64,000 nt of DNA from Nocardioides sp. SYSU D00038 (GCF_016924665.1 NZ_JAFFJT010000009.1:1-64000); one strand, 5' to 3'. Positions 42,898-51,228 are shown, counted from the stretch's first letter. Numbers and translations are program-made. Notes: generated from the sequence alone by a model not told the origin.

Positions 42898-44294
42898 AGC
42901 CCGGGCACCGGCGAGGCGTTGCCCGGCCGGAGGAACGCCGCCCGGGCGCCGTTGGACGACGTGCCGTAGATCGACCCGCCCGGCGTCAGCGTGCGCCGGG
43001 CCAGGTCGGCCGGGGTCAGCGTGGTGCGGCGGCGCACCCGGTCGCGCACGTCGAGACCGCGCTCGGCCATCAGGTCCAGCACCCGGTCGCCGTACGACGA
43101 CAGCGCGGGGGCGTCCCAGTCGGTGCCCCGGTGGGGGTCGTGGCGGGGCGCGGTGACCAGCACGAACCAGGCCCCGGCCGAGGGGTGCGGCACCACGGCG
43201 GGGTCGTGCGGTGCGGAGACGTAGACGGTGGGGCGCTCCGCCGGCCGGGGTGGGCCGCGGTGGCCGAAGACCGCGTCGAACTCGCTGTCGTAGTCCTCGG
43301 CGAACAGCACGTGGTGGTGGGGCTGGTCGACGGGCGGGTCGGCGAGCGCGAGCAGCTGCACGTGGCCCGACGCCGACGGCACCGTGCGGCGCAGCGCCGT
43401 GCGCACCCGGCGGGTCCGCGGCGCCGCCGGGTCGAGCAGGTGGCCGTAGACCTGGTGGGCGTCGGCGTTGGCGACCACCAGGTCGGCGGGCAGCCGCCGC
43501 CCGTCGGCGAGCCGCACGCCGTCGGCCCGGCCGGAGCCGGTGGTGATCTCGTCGACGAGCGCGCCGGTGCGCACCTCGCCGCCCAGCAGCAGCAGCCGGT
43601 CGACCAGCGCGGCGGCGATCCGGCCGAGGCCGCCGGGCACGTACCACGAGCCCCACGCCTGCTCGGCGTAGGGCACGGTGGCCAGCGCGGCCGGTGCACG
43701 CCGGGGGTCGGAGCCGCTGTAGGTGGCGTAGCGGTCGAGCAGCATCCGCAGTCGGGGGTCGCGCAGGTAGCGGGCGCCCAGGCTGCGCAGGTCGCGCCAG
43801 GGCGCGACGACCCCCACGTGGTCGACCCGCCGCGAGAGCCGCAGCAGGTCGCGCAGCGTGACCGGGGACTCGAGGAACGGCCGGTGGGTCACGTCCCAGA
43901 TCCGGCGAGCGCGGTCGAGGAACGCCGCCCACTGCTCGCCGGCGCCGGCGCCCAGGGCCGCGTCGAGGGCGGCCGGCACCTCTTGGAGGCGACCGGGCAG
44001 GTCGAGCACGGTGCGGTCGGGGAAGGTGTAGCGGCACGCGACGTCGAGCCGCTCCAGCGGCAGCACGTCGGCCAGCGGCGCCCCGGTGTCGGCGAACACG
44101 TCCTCGAGCAGGTGGGGCAGCGTGAGCAGCGACGGCCCGGTGTCGAAGACGAACCCGTCGCGCACGAGGGTGCCGAGCTTGCCGCCCACCTCGTCGGCCT
44201 GCTCGACCACGGTGACCCGGTGCCCGCGCGCCTGGAGCCGCACGGCGGCCGCCAGGCCACCGACGCCGGCCCCCACCACGACGACCCGGCTCAC
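42804..44294 (-). CDS. Second CrtI-family carotenoid desaturase (CrtD-like)
   Basis: A 496-residue FAD-dependent oxidoreductase related to CrtI. N-terminal FAD motif VVVVGAGVGGLAAAVRLQ and DEVGGKLGTLVRDGFVFDTG; C-terminal signature GLYLVGGSAHPGGGLPLVLL, which resembles CrtD-type 3,4-desaturases of hydroxylated carotenoids more than phytoene desaturases. It is the last gene of a five-gene minus-strand operon with GTGA/ATGA overlaps, downstream of CruF- and glycosyltransferase-like genes. A role in desaturating a hydroxylated end group fits the context. CrtO/CrtN-type alternatives cannot be excluded. Confidence 0.85.
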   Translation of the reverse strand: MSRVVVVGAGVGGLAAAVRLQARGHRVTVVEQADEVGGKLGTLVRDGFVFDTGPSLLTLPHLLEDVFADTGAPLADVLPLERLDVACRYTFPDRTVLDLPGRLQEVPAALDAALGAGAGEQWAAFLDRARRIWDVTHRPFLESPVTLRDLLRLSRRVDHVGVVAPWRDLRSLGARYLRDPRLRMLLDRYATYSGSDPRRAPAALATVPYAEQAWGSWYVPGGLGRIAAALVDRLLLLGGEVRTGALVDEITTGSGRADGVRLADGRRLPADLVVANADAHQVYGHLLDPAAPRTRRVRTALRRTVPSASGHVQLLALADPPVDQPHHHVLFAEDYDSEFDAVFGHRGPPRPAERPTVYVSAPHDPAVVPHPSAGAWFVLVTAPRHDPHRGTDWDAPALSSYGDRVLDLMAERGLDVRDRVRRRTTLTPADLARRTLTPGGSIYGTSSNGARAAFLRPGNASPVPGLYLVGGSAHPGGGLPLVLLSARIVADLVGTA

Positions 44295-45415
44295 CGGCCC
44301 GCCTCCACGGCCCGGCCCTTCCAGCGCAGCCGGCCGCGGCGCCGCCCGACCAGCGAGTCGCCGGTGAGCAGCGCGAGGGCGACGACAGAGACCGGGTGGG
44401 CCAGCGGGTCGGGCCAGGCGCGGCCGCCCGTCGTCCGCGCGACCACCACCCGCGAGGCCACCCCGGCCGCCCAGCCGATCGCGCCGGCCCGCGAACCGCG
44501 CAGCGCGGCCGCTGCGGGCACGACGTGCGCCAACCCCAGCAGCCCGAGCACCCCCACCGCCCCGGCGGGACCGCCGAACGCCGCCCACAGCGACTTGCCG
44601 TAGCCCGCGCGGACCGCGCGCCACCCGTCGTACATCCGGCAGGTCGCGAGCGTGCTGCCCTCGGTGACGACGCCGCGCCCGCCGCTCGTCTTGACCGCGC
44701 GCAGCAGCGCCAGGTCCTCGAGCACGTCGCCGCGCACCGCGGCGTGGCCGCCGGCCCGGTCGTACGCCGTGGCGTCGACCGCCAGCAGCTGGCCGTTGGC
44801 GGCGGTGAGCGAGGGGCGCGACGACCGCTCGGCCGGTCCGAGCGGCAGGGTGCTCATCCACGACCACTGGAGCAGCGGCTGCACCAGCCGCTCGGCGACG
44901 CCGGAGGTGAGCTGGCGGGGGTAGGGGCAGACCAGGTCGAGGCCGGAGTCGCGCACCTGGGCGCCGGTGGCGGTGAGCGCGTGCGGGGCCAGCCGCACGT
45001 CGGCGTCGAGGAAGACGAGCAGGTCGGCGGGGCGGGCGGCCCGGGCCAGCTGGTGGCAGGCCCAGGGCTTGCCCAGCCAGCCGGCCGGGGTGGGCGCACC
45101 GGCGAGCACCTCGAGCCGGTCGTGCCGGGCGGCCAGGTGGCGCAGCAGCGCGGAGGTGCCGTCGGTGGAGCCGTCGTCGAGCACGAGCAGCCGGGCGGGG
45201 CCGGGCCACGCGTCGAGGGCGCTCAGCGCCGCGGCCACACAGTCCTCGACGTTCGCGGCCTCGTCGCGCACCGGCACCAGCACCGCCAGCGACTCCGGCC
45301 GGGGCGTCGCTCCCGCGTCGGGCCGCCGCACCCGGCGGGCGTTGTCGACGGTCAGCGCCAGCGAGGCCAGGGCCAGCGCGGTGCCGGTGCGCACCACGAC
45401 GCCGGAGCGGGTCAC
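44291..45415 (-). CDS. Family 2 glycosyltransferase, probable carotenoid glycosyltransferase
   Basis: A 374-residue GT2 (GT-A fold) enzyme anchored by hydrophobic helices at the N-terminus and near the C-terminus. SLAVLVPVRDEAANVEDCV and LLVLDDGSTDGTSALL are the nucleotide-sugar region, LLVFLDADVRL carries the metal-binding DAD, and EDLALLRAVK fits the acceptor ED motif. WSWMSTLPLG and ANGQLLAVDATAYDR are also family-like. It sits between a CruF-like gene and a CrtD-like gene. Cyanobacteria pair CruF with CruG, a GT2 2'-O-glycosyltransferase, so carotenoid glycosylation is likely here; the sugar is unknown. Confidence 0.82.
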   Translation of the reverse strand: MTRSGVVVRTGTALALASLALTVDNARRVRRPDAGATPRPESLAVLVPVRDEAANVEDCVAAALSALDAWPGPARLLVLDDGSTDGTSALLRHLAARHDRLEVLAGAPTPAGWLGKPWACHQLARAARPADLLVFLDADVRLAPHALTATGAQVRDSGLDLVCPYPRQLTSGVAERLVQPLLQWSWMSTLPLGPAERSSRPSLTAANGQLLAVDATAYDRAGGHAAVRGDVLEDLALLRAVKTSGGRGVVTEGSTLATCRMYDGWRAVRAGYGKSLWAAFGGPAGAVGVLGLLGLAHVVPAAAALRGSRAGAIGWAAGVASRVVVARTTGGRAWPDPLAHPVSVVALALLTGDSLVGRRRGRLRWKGRAVEAGR

Positions 45416-46245
45416 CGCGCCGCCCTCGCGGCCCGCTCGCGCAGCAGCACCACCACCAGCGGCACGGCGAGCGCGCCCATCACCAGCGCGCCGACCAGCG
45501 CCACGGGCGGGCGGCCGAAGAACGCCGCGTGGGCGAGCACGGAGGAGAAGTAGGTCCACAGGTACGCCGCCAGCGGCACGGCGTCACCGGCAGGCCCGTC
45601 GCCGGCGGGCCGGGGGCCGGCGGGGTCGCGCCGGGCGGCCAGGTCGAGCAGCAGCACCACCAGCGCCGAGACCACCAGCCAGCCCGCGAAGTTGGTGAGC
45701 GGGATGCCGGTCACCCCCGGCAGCGCCGGCGTGGGGTCGGCCCAGGTCCAGTGGCCGAGGTCGACCATCTGGGGGTCGAGGAACACGTCCCACGCGGTGA
45801 GCGCCCACGCCCCCACCAGCACCGTGGCGACCCGTCCGCGCCAGCCGACCAGTCGGCGGGCGACGGCGAGCGCCGGCCAGGCCATCATCACCCACGCGAG
45901 CGGCACCAGCGCCGGCACGTCGAGCACCTCGGGGCCGAGGGTGCCGGCGTAGGAGTAGTCGCCGAACGGCAGCCCGGTGCGCACCCCCACCGCCTCGGCC
46001 ACCAGCCCGGTGCCGCCCACCCCGACGAGCAGCACCGCCGCGACGGCCGGGCCGTGGTGGCGGGCGGCGTCGAGCACCGCGGCGCCGGCCAGCAGCACCA
46101 CGCTGGCCGCGGTCAGCGGCAGGGTGCCGCCGTCGGTGAACGGGAAGCAGATCTGCACCAGCACCGCCGCGGCCAGCAGGGCCGCCGGAGCCGCCCTGGC
46201 GACGCGGAGCCCGGTCGGCGGAGCGTGGTGCTCGAGGGCGGTCAC
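45412..46245 (-). CDS. cruF: CruF-like carotenoid 1',2'-hydratase
   Basis: A 277-residue multi-pass membrane protein of the Caroten_synth (PF04240) family that includes cyanobacterial CruF and archaeal bisanhydrobacterioruberin hydratase. The conserved core is FGDYSYAGTLGPEVLDVPAL, PLAWVMMAWPALAVARR, AWDVFLDPQMVDLGHWTWAD and ITNFAGWL-type PLTNFAGWLVVSAL. About seven helices are evident. These enzymes add water across the terminal double bond of an acyclic carotenoid end. GTG 46245 overlaps the CrtA-like stop by 4 bp and its own stop overlaps the glycosyltransferase. Confidence 0.86.
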   Translation of the reverse strand: MTALEHHAPPTGLRVARAAPAALLAAAVLVQICFPFTDGGTLPLTAASVVLLAGAAVLDAARHHGPAVAAVLLVGVGGTGLVAEAVGVRTGLPFGDYSYAGTLGPEVLDVPALVPLAWVMMAWPALAVARRLVGWRGRVATVLVGAWALTAWDVFLDPQMVDLGHWTWADPTPALPGVTGIPLTNFAGWLVVSALVVLLLDLAARRDPAGPRPAGDGPAGDAVPLAAYLWTYFSSVLAHAAFFGRPPVALVGALVMGALAVPLVVVLLRERAARAAR

Positions 46246-46937
46246 GGCTCGACCCCGTCGTGGCTGCCGTGCACCTCGAGCACCGCGAGCCGCGCGAACA
46301 GCTCCTCGGCGTACCACCGGGCGGGCTCGGTGCGGCGCACCACCTCGCGGTGGGCGCCCGGACGGTAGGCGAACGCGGTGAGGTCGTCCGCACCGGACCA
46401 CAGCGAGAAGGTGCCCTGCACGCCGACCGGTGCCTCCCCGATGCCGAGGGCCAGCCGCGACCCGGGCGCGCCGGCGAGCTGGGCCGCCACCGGTGGCACC
46501 GCCCGCCAGAACGACGCCGCGCGGGTCGCGCGCAGCCGGGCCCGGGTCAGCGCGGCGACCGGGCCGTCCCACGGGCCGGGGTCGAGCGCGGGGAACGGGT
46601 CGCGGCGCGACCACCGGCCGCGGCTGGTGAGCGGCCGCATCCGCACCCAGAGCTCCTCGGTCGCGTCGCGCTGCCACTCCCGCACCGGCTCGGACTCCGC
46701 GAACGCGTCGGCTGCGGTGGCGTCGGACCAGGTCGTCAGCAGCGCCCAGTGGTGGGGGTCGGCGTCGCGCGGGCTGAACGTGCGGGCCCGGCCGGTGCCG
46801 AGCAGGGTGGCGAAGACCAACCCGGGCGCCCGACGCACCCGGCGACGCTGCCGCGCCACCCGCGCCACGGCGGGCAGCACCCGCTCGACGCCCCACACCC
46901 GGAGGTCCACCACCGTCGGTTCCACGGGCCCGCTCAT
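46242..46937 (-). CDS. CrtA-like spheroidene monooxygenase
   Basis: A 231-residue protein resembling the spheroidene monooxygenase (CrtA) family, which introduces a 2-keto group in acyclic carotenoids. The landmarks include RRAPGLVFATLLGTGRARTF, WALLTTWSDATAADAFAES, ELWVRMRPLTSRGRWSRRDP and GVQGTFSLWSGADDLTAFAY. The family is haem-dependent but binds through a fold not visible as a short motif. Its place between a BrkB-like gene and cruF in a coupled operon suggests a late oxidative step. The overlap ATGA with the preceding gene supports the start at 46937. Confidence 0.83.
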   Translation of the reverse strand: MSGPVEPTVVDLRVWGVERVLPAVARVARQRRRVRRAPGLVFATLLGTGRARTFSPRDADPHHWALLTTWSDATAADAFAESEPVREWQRDATEELWVRMRPLTSRGRWSRRDPFPALDPGPWDGPVAALTRARLRATRAASFWRAVPPVAAQLAGAPGSRLALGIGEAPVGVQGTFSLWSGADDLTAFAYRPGAHREVVRRTEPARWYAEELFARLAVLEVHGSHDGVEP

Positions 46938-47776
46938 GCCGTCCCCGCCCCCACGCGGTCGTCGAGCGCACGCGTGACGGTCCAGCCCAGCAGCACGAAG
47001 ACGTGCAGCACGTACAGCCACAGACCCACCGCCACCACGCCGCCGACGACGTCTAGCTGGCCGAACGGGATGCCGACGTCGACCGGCAGCGAGAGGAACA
47101 GCTGGAAGCCGTGCAGGAACCCCGCCAGGCACGAGCCGGTCGCCAGCGCGCCGACCGCGGCCACCCACCAGCGCGGCCGGCCCGGGAGCACGGTGCGGAA
47201 GCTCCAGGCGAGCGGCACCGACAGCAGCAGCCAGACCGTGGTGAACCCGACGACGATCCGGACCACGAGGTCGCCGGCCCCGCCACCGCCGCCCTCGGGC
47301 GCTAGCGGGGCCAGGGCGTGCCCCACGGCGAAGAACGCCCCCGCGATCAGCGGCAGCAGCACCACCGGCACCATCACGAGCAGCCGGCCCCGCCACCCGG
47401 TGAACCGGTCGGGCCGGGGGTCGAGGGCGAGCCCCGCTCGGCGCAGCCCCTCGCCGTAGAACGACGCCGGCAGCAGCACCACCAGCGCGCCGACCGGGCC
47501 TAGGTGGGTGCCGGCGTGCACGAGCCGGTCGTACGACGGCCGGCCGCCCATGTCGGGCGGCACCAGCACCCGCAGCTCGGCCAGCCACCGCTCGGCCCCG
47601 TCGGCGCCCCGGCTCCAGGCCGTCGTCCACACCGCCAGCAGCAGCCAGGGCACCACCGCGATGGCGGAGTAGTAGGTGAGCGTGGCCGCCGCCGCGGCCA
47701 GGTCGCGGTCGCGCAGCCGCGCCCGGGTGCGCCGCAGCAGCCCCGAGGCCTCGCGACCCAGCCGGCCGCCGCTCAC
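46934..47776 (-). CDS. YihY/BrkB-family membrane protein
   Basis: A 280-residue integral membrane protein of the YihY/BrkB family (YhjD-like), which has six hydrophobic helices. Family features are DRDLAAAAATLTYYSAIAVV near the start, PASFYGEGLRRAGL, and the C-terminal FGQLDVVGGVVAVGLWLYVL. Function of the family is debated; envelope integrity or transport has been proposed. It is the first gene of the five-gene minus-strand carotenoid operon and overlaps the CrtA-like gene. It may help pigment or lipid handling in the membrane. GTG 47776 is divergent from crtYe with 63 bp between. Confidence 0.85.
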   Translation of the reverse strand: MSGGRLGREASGLLRRTRARLRDRDLAAAAATLTYYSAIAVVPWLLLAVWTTAWSRGADGAERWLAELRVLVPPDMGGRPSYDRLVHAGTHLGPVGALVVLLPASFYGEGLRRAGLALDPRPDRFTGWRGRLLVMVPVVLLPLIAGAFFAVGHALAPLAPEGGGGGAGDLVVRIVVGFTTVWLLLSVPLAWSFRTVLPGRPRWWVAAVGALATGSCLAGFLHGFQLFLSLPVDVGIPFGQLDVVGGVVAVGLWLYVLHVFVLLGWTVTRALDDRVGAGTA

Positions 47777-47839
47777 CGCGTCGCCCCTCGCCTGCGCCGC
47801 CCGGACCCGGGTCGCCCGGCGGCGCGCAAGGATGGGGTC

Positions 47840-48199
47840 ATGCGCGAGCTGACGTACGTCGCGATGCTGGTCTTCGTGGTCGTCGCGACCCTGCCCCTGG
47901 AGGTGCTGCTGCGCACCCGGGTGTACGCCCGGCTGCGCCGGCTGGCGCTGGTGCTGCTGTGCGCCGGGCTGCCGTTCGCGCTCTGGGACCTCGCCGCGAC
48001 CGCGGCCGGCCACTGGCACTTCGACACCAGCCAGACGCTGGGCGTCGCCCTCCCCGGCGACCTGCCGCTGGAGGAGTGGCTGTTCTTCGTCGTGGTGCCG
48101 ATCGCGTCGGTCATGACCCTGGAGGCCGTGCGCAGCGTGCGCGGCTGGTCGATCGGCGACGAGCCCGATCCGTCCGGGCGTGCGGAGGACGGTCGGTGA
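47840..48199 (+). CDS. Lycopene cyclase subunit (CrtYe/CrtYc type)
   Basis: A 119-residue, three-helix membrane protein, one half of the actinobacterial heterodimeric lycopene cyclase. Signature LPLEEWLFFVVVPIASVMTL corresponds to the catalytic PLEE motif of the family, and LPFALWDLAATAAGHWHFD matches the second helix region. Such subunits form beta- or epsilon-rings on lycopene-type substrates. The stop overlaps the next subunit gene as GTGA, so the pair is made together. Which ring type is formed cannot be told from sequence by eye. Confidence 0.9.
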   Translation: MRELTYVAMLVFVVVATLPLEVLLRTRVYARLRRLALVLLCAGLPFALWDLAATAAGHWHFDTSQTLGVALPGDLPLEEWLFFVVVPIASVMTLEAVRSVRGWSIGDEPDPSGRAEDGR

Positions 48200-48555
48200 C
48201 CCACACCGAGGCGTCGCTGCTCGCCGTCGCGGTCACGGTGGTGCTGGACCTGTGGGTGCTGCGCACCCGGTTGCTGACCCGGCGGGCGTTCTGGGTGGCG
48301 TACGCGATCGTGCTGTTCTTCCAGACCCTGACCAACGAGTGGCTCACCTCGCGCGGTGTGTTCCGGTACGACGACGACGCGATCCTCGGCTGGCGGATCG
48401 GCCACGCCCCGGTCGAGGACTTCTGGTTCGGGTTCGGCCTGGTGACCTGGTCGATGATGTGGTGGGTCTGGTGGGGGCGCCGCGGGGTGCAGCCGCACCC
48501 CGTCCCGGGACCCGGGCCGCTGGTCATGCGGCTCGCCAGGCGCAGGCGTCGGTGA
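48196..48555 (+). CDS. Lycopene cyclase subunit (CrtYf/CrtYd type)
   Basis: A 119-residue, three-helix second subunit of the heterodimeric cyclase. It contains FFQTLTNEWLTSRGVFRYDD, ILGWRIGHAPVEDFWFGFGL (the PxE-type catalytic motif here PVEDFWF) and a basic tail. GTG 48196 overlaps the first subunit's stop. The C-terminal 32 bp overlap the convergent GGPP synthase gene. In C50 pathways such genes accompany crtEb elongase; no elongase is found here, so a C40 substrate is likely. Confidence 0.9.
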   Translation: MTHTEASLLAVAVTVVLDLWVLRTRLLTRRAFWVAYAIVLFFQTLTNEWLTSRGVFRYDDDAILGWRIGHAPVEDFWFGFGLVTWSMMWWVWWGRRGVQPHPVPGPGPLVMRLARRRRR

Positions 48556-49630
48556 GCGACGCGAGCGCGTGTCGCGAGCGGTCGTCGACGTCGAGGCCGT
48601 CGAGAACGTCGTGGGCCCGCTCGACCAGCTCCTCGATCGCGTCCTCGGTGCGCCGCAGGGCGCCGGTCGCCACCAGCACCTCGCGGACGGCGGCCACCCC
48701 GGCCAGCGTCGCGGCCGGGTCGCCGAGGTGGCGACGCAGCACCCGCGCCTGGGTCCGGGTGGCGCGCTCCTGGGCGTGGGCGACGAGCATCGTGCGCTTG
48801 CCCTCCCGCACGTCGTCGACCGCCGGTTTGCCGGTCCGGCCCGGGTCGCCGAAGACACCGAGCACGTCGTCGCGCAGCTGGAAGGCCTCGCCGACGGCCA
48901 GGCCGAGCTCGCGCAGCGACGCGACCAGCGCGGCCGGTGCACCGGCCAGGGTCGCGCCCAGCAGCAGCGGGTGCTCGACGGTGTACTTGGCGCTCTTGTA
49001 GTGCAGCACCCGGCGCACCTGGTCGACCGAGGTGCGCACGCCGGTCTGCCCCAGCACGTCGAGGTACTGGCCGGCCAGCACCTCGTCGCGCATCATCGAC
49101 CAGACCTCGCGGGCCGCGGCACCGGTCGCGGGTGCCGCGGCGACGGCGTCGGCCATGAGGTCGTCGGACCAGGTCAGGCACAGGTCGCCGGCGAGCACGG
49201 CGACCGCCGCGCCGTGGTCGTCGGGGTCGCCCGCCCCGCCGCGCCGACGGTGGTCGTCGGCGAAGACCCGGTGCACGGTGGGCCGGCCCCGCCGTTCGTC
49301 GCTGTGGTCCATCAGGTCGTCGTGCACGAGCGCGGCGAGGTGGAACAGCTCCAGAGCCGCCGCGGCCTCGGTCGCGCCGGCCACGTCGTGACCACCGGAC
49401 GCCGCCCGCGCGCCCCACAGGCAGAACGCCGCGCGCAGCCGCTTGCCGCCGCTGCCGCTGGCCAGCAGCGTCGCCGACAGCAGCTCCAGCTCGGTGCCGA
49501 CGCCGGCGAGCACCCGCCCGCGGCGCTCGAGCAGCTGCTGCACCACCCGGTCGACCGCTGCTGTGCCGGCCGGGTCCAGGTCGTGCGGCGACGCCGCCGG
49601 TGCGGTGCCCCCGATCCCCGCGACGCTCAA
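48524..49630 (-). CDS. crtE: Geranylgeranyl diphosphate synthase (polyprenyl synthetase)
   Basis: A 368-residue trans-polyprenyl diphosphate synthase, presumably providing GGPP for crtB. The substrate motifs are present: GSGGKRLRAAFCLWGAR, first Asp-rich motif LVHDDLMDHSDERRGRPTVH, and second Asp-rich region EAFQLRDDVLGVFGDPGRTG. The most likely start is TTG 49630, preceded by GGGGGAGCAGG; sequence further upstream in frame looks like shadow. It is convergent with crtYf, overlapping by 32 bp. Product chain length is inferred from the cluster rather than from sequence. Confidence 0.9.
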   Translation of the reverse strand: MSVAGIGGTAPAASPHDLDPAGTAAVDRVVQQLLERRGRVLAGVGTELELLSATLLASGSGGKRLRAAFCLWGARAASGGHDVAGATEAAAALELFHLAALVHDDLMDHSDERRGRPTVHRVFADDHRRRGGAGDPDDHGAAVAVLAGDLCLTWSDDLMADAVAAAPATGAAAREVWSMMRDEVLAGQYLDVLGQTGVRTSVDQVRRVLHYKSAKYTVEHPLLLGATLAGAPAALVASLRELGLAVGEAFQLRDDVLGVFGDPGRTGKPAVDDVREGKRTMLVAHAQERATRTQARVLRRHLGDPAATLAGVAAVREVLVATGALRRTEDAIEELVERAHDVLDGLDVDDRSRHALASLTDACAWRAA

Positions 49631-49815
49631 CGCCTGCTCCCCCCTGTGTGCGCGCGGACGCCGACGCCTGGTCGACCCCGAGTCCGCGCCATGGGAGGCA
49701 GTACCCGGAAGGCCGGGACCGCAACGTGGGTGCGGCTCCGCCGGGTGTCCCGCCCGGCAGCCGGGGTACCGCGGCGGCACCGGTCGCCACCGCGGCCCGA
49801 CCCCGGAGGTACCCC

Positions 49816-49875
49816 ATGCGCCAGCCCCGCACCAGCCCCCAGCCCGGCAGCATTACCCGAGGGGTGGCGCGCTGA
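49816..49875 (+). CDS. Short coupled ORF before the 36-residue membrane protein
   Basis: A 19-codon frame MRQPRTSPQPGSITRGVAR with an almost ideal ribosome-binding site GGAGGT at 49805-49810, 5 nt before its ATG. It ends in a TGATG overlap with the small membrane protein gene. It is basic and without secretion signals. Like the leader before crtB, it may act to couple translation. The preceding region 49631-49804 contains no other gene I can support. Confidence 0.45.
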   Translation: MRQPRTSPQPGSITRGVAR

Positions 49876-49985
49876 TGGCCGTCCGGGTGCGACCGCTCGG
49901 CGGGGGGCCGGGCTGCCTGCTGATGATCCTGGTCTCGGTGACCCTCTCGGTCGTGCTGACCGTGCTGCTCAACCTGCTCCGCTGA
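49875..49985 (+). CDS. 36-residue single-helix membrane protein
   Basis: A protein reading MAVRVRPLGGGPGCLLMILV then SVTLSVVLTVLLNLLR: a basic, Gly-rich N-terminus, one cysteine, and one long hydrophobic helix. Small membrane proteins of this kind recur in actinobacteria, but no function is known to me. The ATG overlaps the preceding short ORF stop (TGATG). A strong hairpin terminator follows at 50016. Confidence 0.65.
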   Translation: MAVRVRPLGGGPGCLLMILVSVTLSVVLTVLLNLLR

Positions 49986-50015
49986 GCGCCTGCCCCGAAC
50001 CACCGCCACGCGCGG

Positions 50016-50051
50016 CGAAGCCCCCGCCCGGTGACCCGGACGGGGGCTTCG
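50016..50051. terminator. Hairpin terminator between convergent genes
   Basis: CGAAGCCCCCG (50016) pairs with CGGGGGCTTCG (ending 50051), with inner CCGG/CCGG pairs and a short loop. It lies between the small membrane protein (plus) and the membrane protein at 50063 (minus) and can serve both. Confidence 0.85.
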
Positions 50052-50062
50052 TGGTGGGACGG

Positions 50063-50353
50063 TCAGCGACCGCCCGCGTGGGCGTGGTCGTCGCGCTCGT
50101 CGTCGTAGAAGTCGCGGCTGCCCGACTTCGCGAGGCCGCGGCTCACGAGGTAGCCGATGGTGAGCAGCGTGACGAGGAACCAGGCGTCGTGGGCCCCGAA
50201 GTCCTCGCCGTCGGTGACCGCCGAGGCGATCAGGATGGCGATCGAGACGACGACGTAGGCCACCATCTCGGTGGTCTTGAAGGCGGACTTGGTCTCGGTG
50301 CTGATGCGCCGAGCGGTGGCGAGACCGGCGGTGCCGGCGTTGTGCGTGGCCAT
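50063..50353 (-). CDS. Small two-helix membrane protein, hypothetical
   Basis: A 96-residue protein with a polar N-terminus (ATARRISTETKSAFKTTE) and two hydrophobic helices (about 33-50, MVAYVVVSIAILIASAV, and 60-78, DAWFLVTLLTIGYLVSRGL). The tail is acidic and His-rich (DFYDDERDDHAHAGGR). ATG 50353 is preceded by AAGGAGCACTC, an excellent ribosome-binding site. No domain is recognised. The gap 50354-50541 towards the hydrolase gene holds no feature I can support. Confidence 0.78.
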   Translation of the reverse strand: MATHNAGTAGLATARRISTETKSAFKTTEMVAYVVVSIAILIASAVTDGEDFGAHDAWFLVTLLTIGYLVSRGLAKSGSRDFYDDERDDHAHAGGR

Positions 50354-50541
50354 GAGTGCTCCTTGGAGGTCGCGTCGCCTCCCCATGTCTGAAGGCGGGC
50401 GGACCCCTGGTGGGGGATGAGCGTCCGTGAGGACGTTGCGGCGCACGGTGTCCTGTCAGGACGGACGCAACCCTGAGCGGCGTCTCAGGCGGGTGTGGCC
50501 ATCGACACGGCCTCGGAGGGGGTTGTCCTGCGGCGACCTGG

Positions 50542-51114
50542 TCAGGCCGGACCGCGCACCGCCCGGCACACCTCGGCGGTCGTGACCACGGTGGCGAACT
50601 CCCCGTGCAGGTTGGTCCCCGTGGCGCGAGCCAGCTCGGCCGCGGTCATCGTGGTGCCGTCGGGTCCGGTGCGGTCGAAGGTGTGGGTCGCGTCGAGGAC
50701 GAATCGGATGTCGTGGCCGAGGTTGCCGCCGACGCGCGCGGTGGTCTCGCAGCAGTGGTTGGTCGTGATCCCGGCCACCACGACGGTCGTGGTGCCCCGC
50801 TCGCGGAGCCAGGCGTCGAGGCTCGGGCTGCCGTGGAAGGCGGAGTTGACGCTCTTGGTGACCAGCAGGTCGGGCTCGTGGGCGTCCAGGTACGGCTTGA
50901 ACGCGTTGCCCGGGCTGCTGGGGTGCAGTGGGCTGGCCGGGTTGGTGGAGTCGTGCCGCACGTAGACCAGAGGTCGGCCCGATCCGGCGAACGCCTCCAC
51001 GAGGCTCGCGATGTTGGCGTCGCACCCGGGGTTGTCGCGCGGACCCCACCACGGGTCGTCGAAGCCGGCCTGCACGTCGACCACGACCAGCGCGGCGTCG
51101 TCGGGGAGGTTCAT
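50542..51114 (-). CDS. Isochorismatase-like cysteine hydrolase
   Basis: A 190-residue cytoplasmic hydrolase of the isochorismatase superfamily (nicotinamidase, N-carbamoylsarcosine amidase and related amidases). The triad is visible: Asp13 (LVVVDVQ), Lys87 (LVTKSVNSAF) and Cys121 (GITTNHCCETTAR), with a second Cys adjacent at 122. LYVRHDSTNP-like VYVRHDSTNPASP is also typical. The substrate cannot be deduced. It is monocistronic, upstream bounded by repeat array IV. Confidence 0.88.
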   Translation of the reverse strand: MNLPDDAALVVVDVQAGFDDPWWGPRDNPGCDANIASLVEAFAGSGRPLVYVRHDSTNPASPLHPSSPGNAFKPYLDAHEPDLLVTKSVNSAFHGSPSLDAWLRERGTTTVVVAGITTNHCCETTARVGGNLGHDIRFVLDATHTFDRTGPDGTTMTAAELARATGTNLHGEFATVVTTAEVCRAVRGPA

Positions 51115-51228
51115 CGTGCGGTGCCTCTCGGGTGGTGGGGTGAGGCAGGTCTAGCACAGGTGCGCAGCACCGGTGGTTCAGGAGGGACGGGTCCCTCCCG
51201 TTGCCACCGGAGGGCGCTCGGGTGCGCG

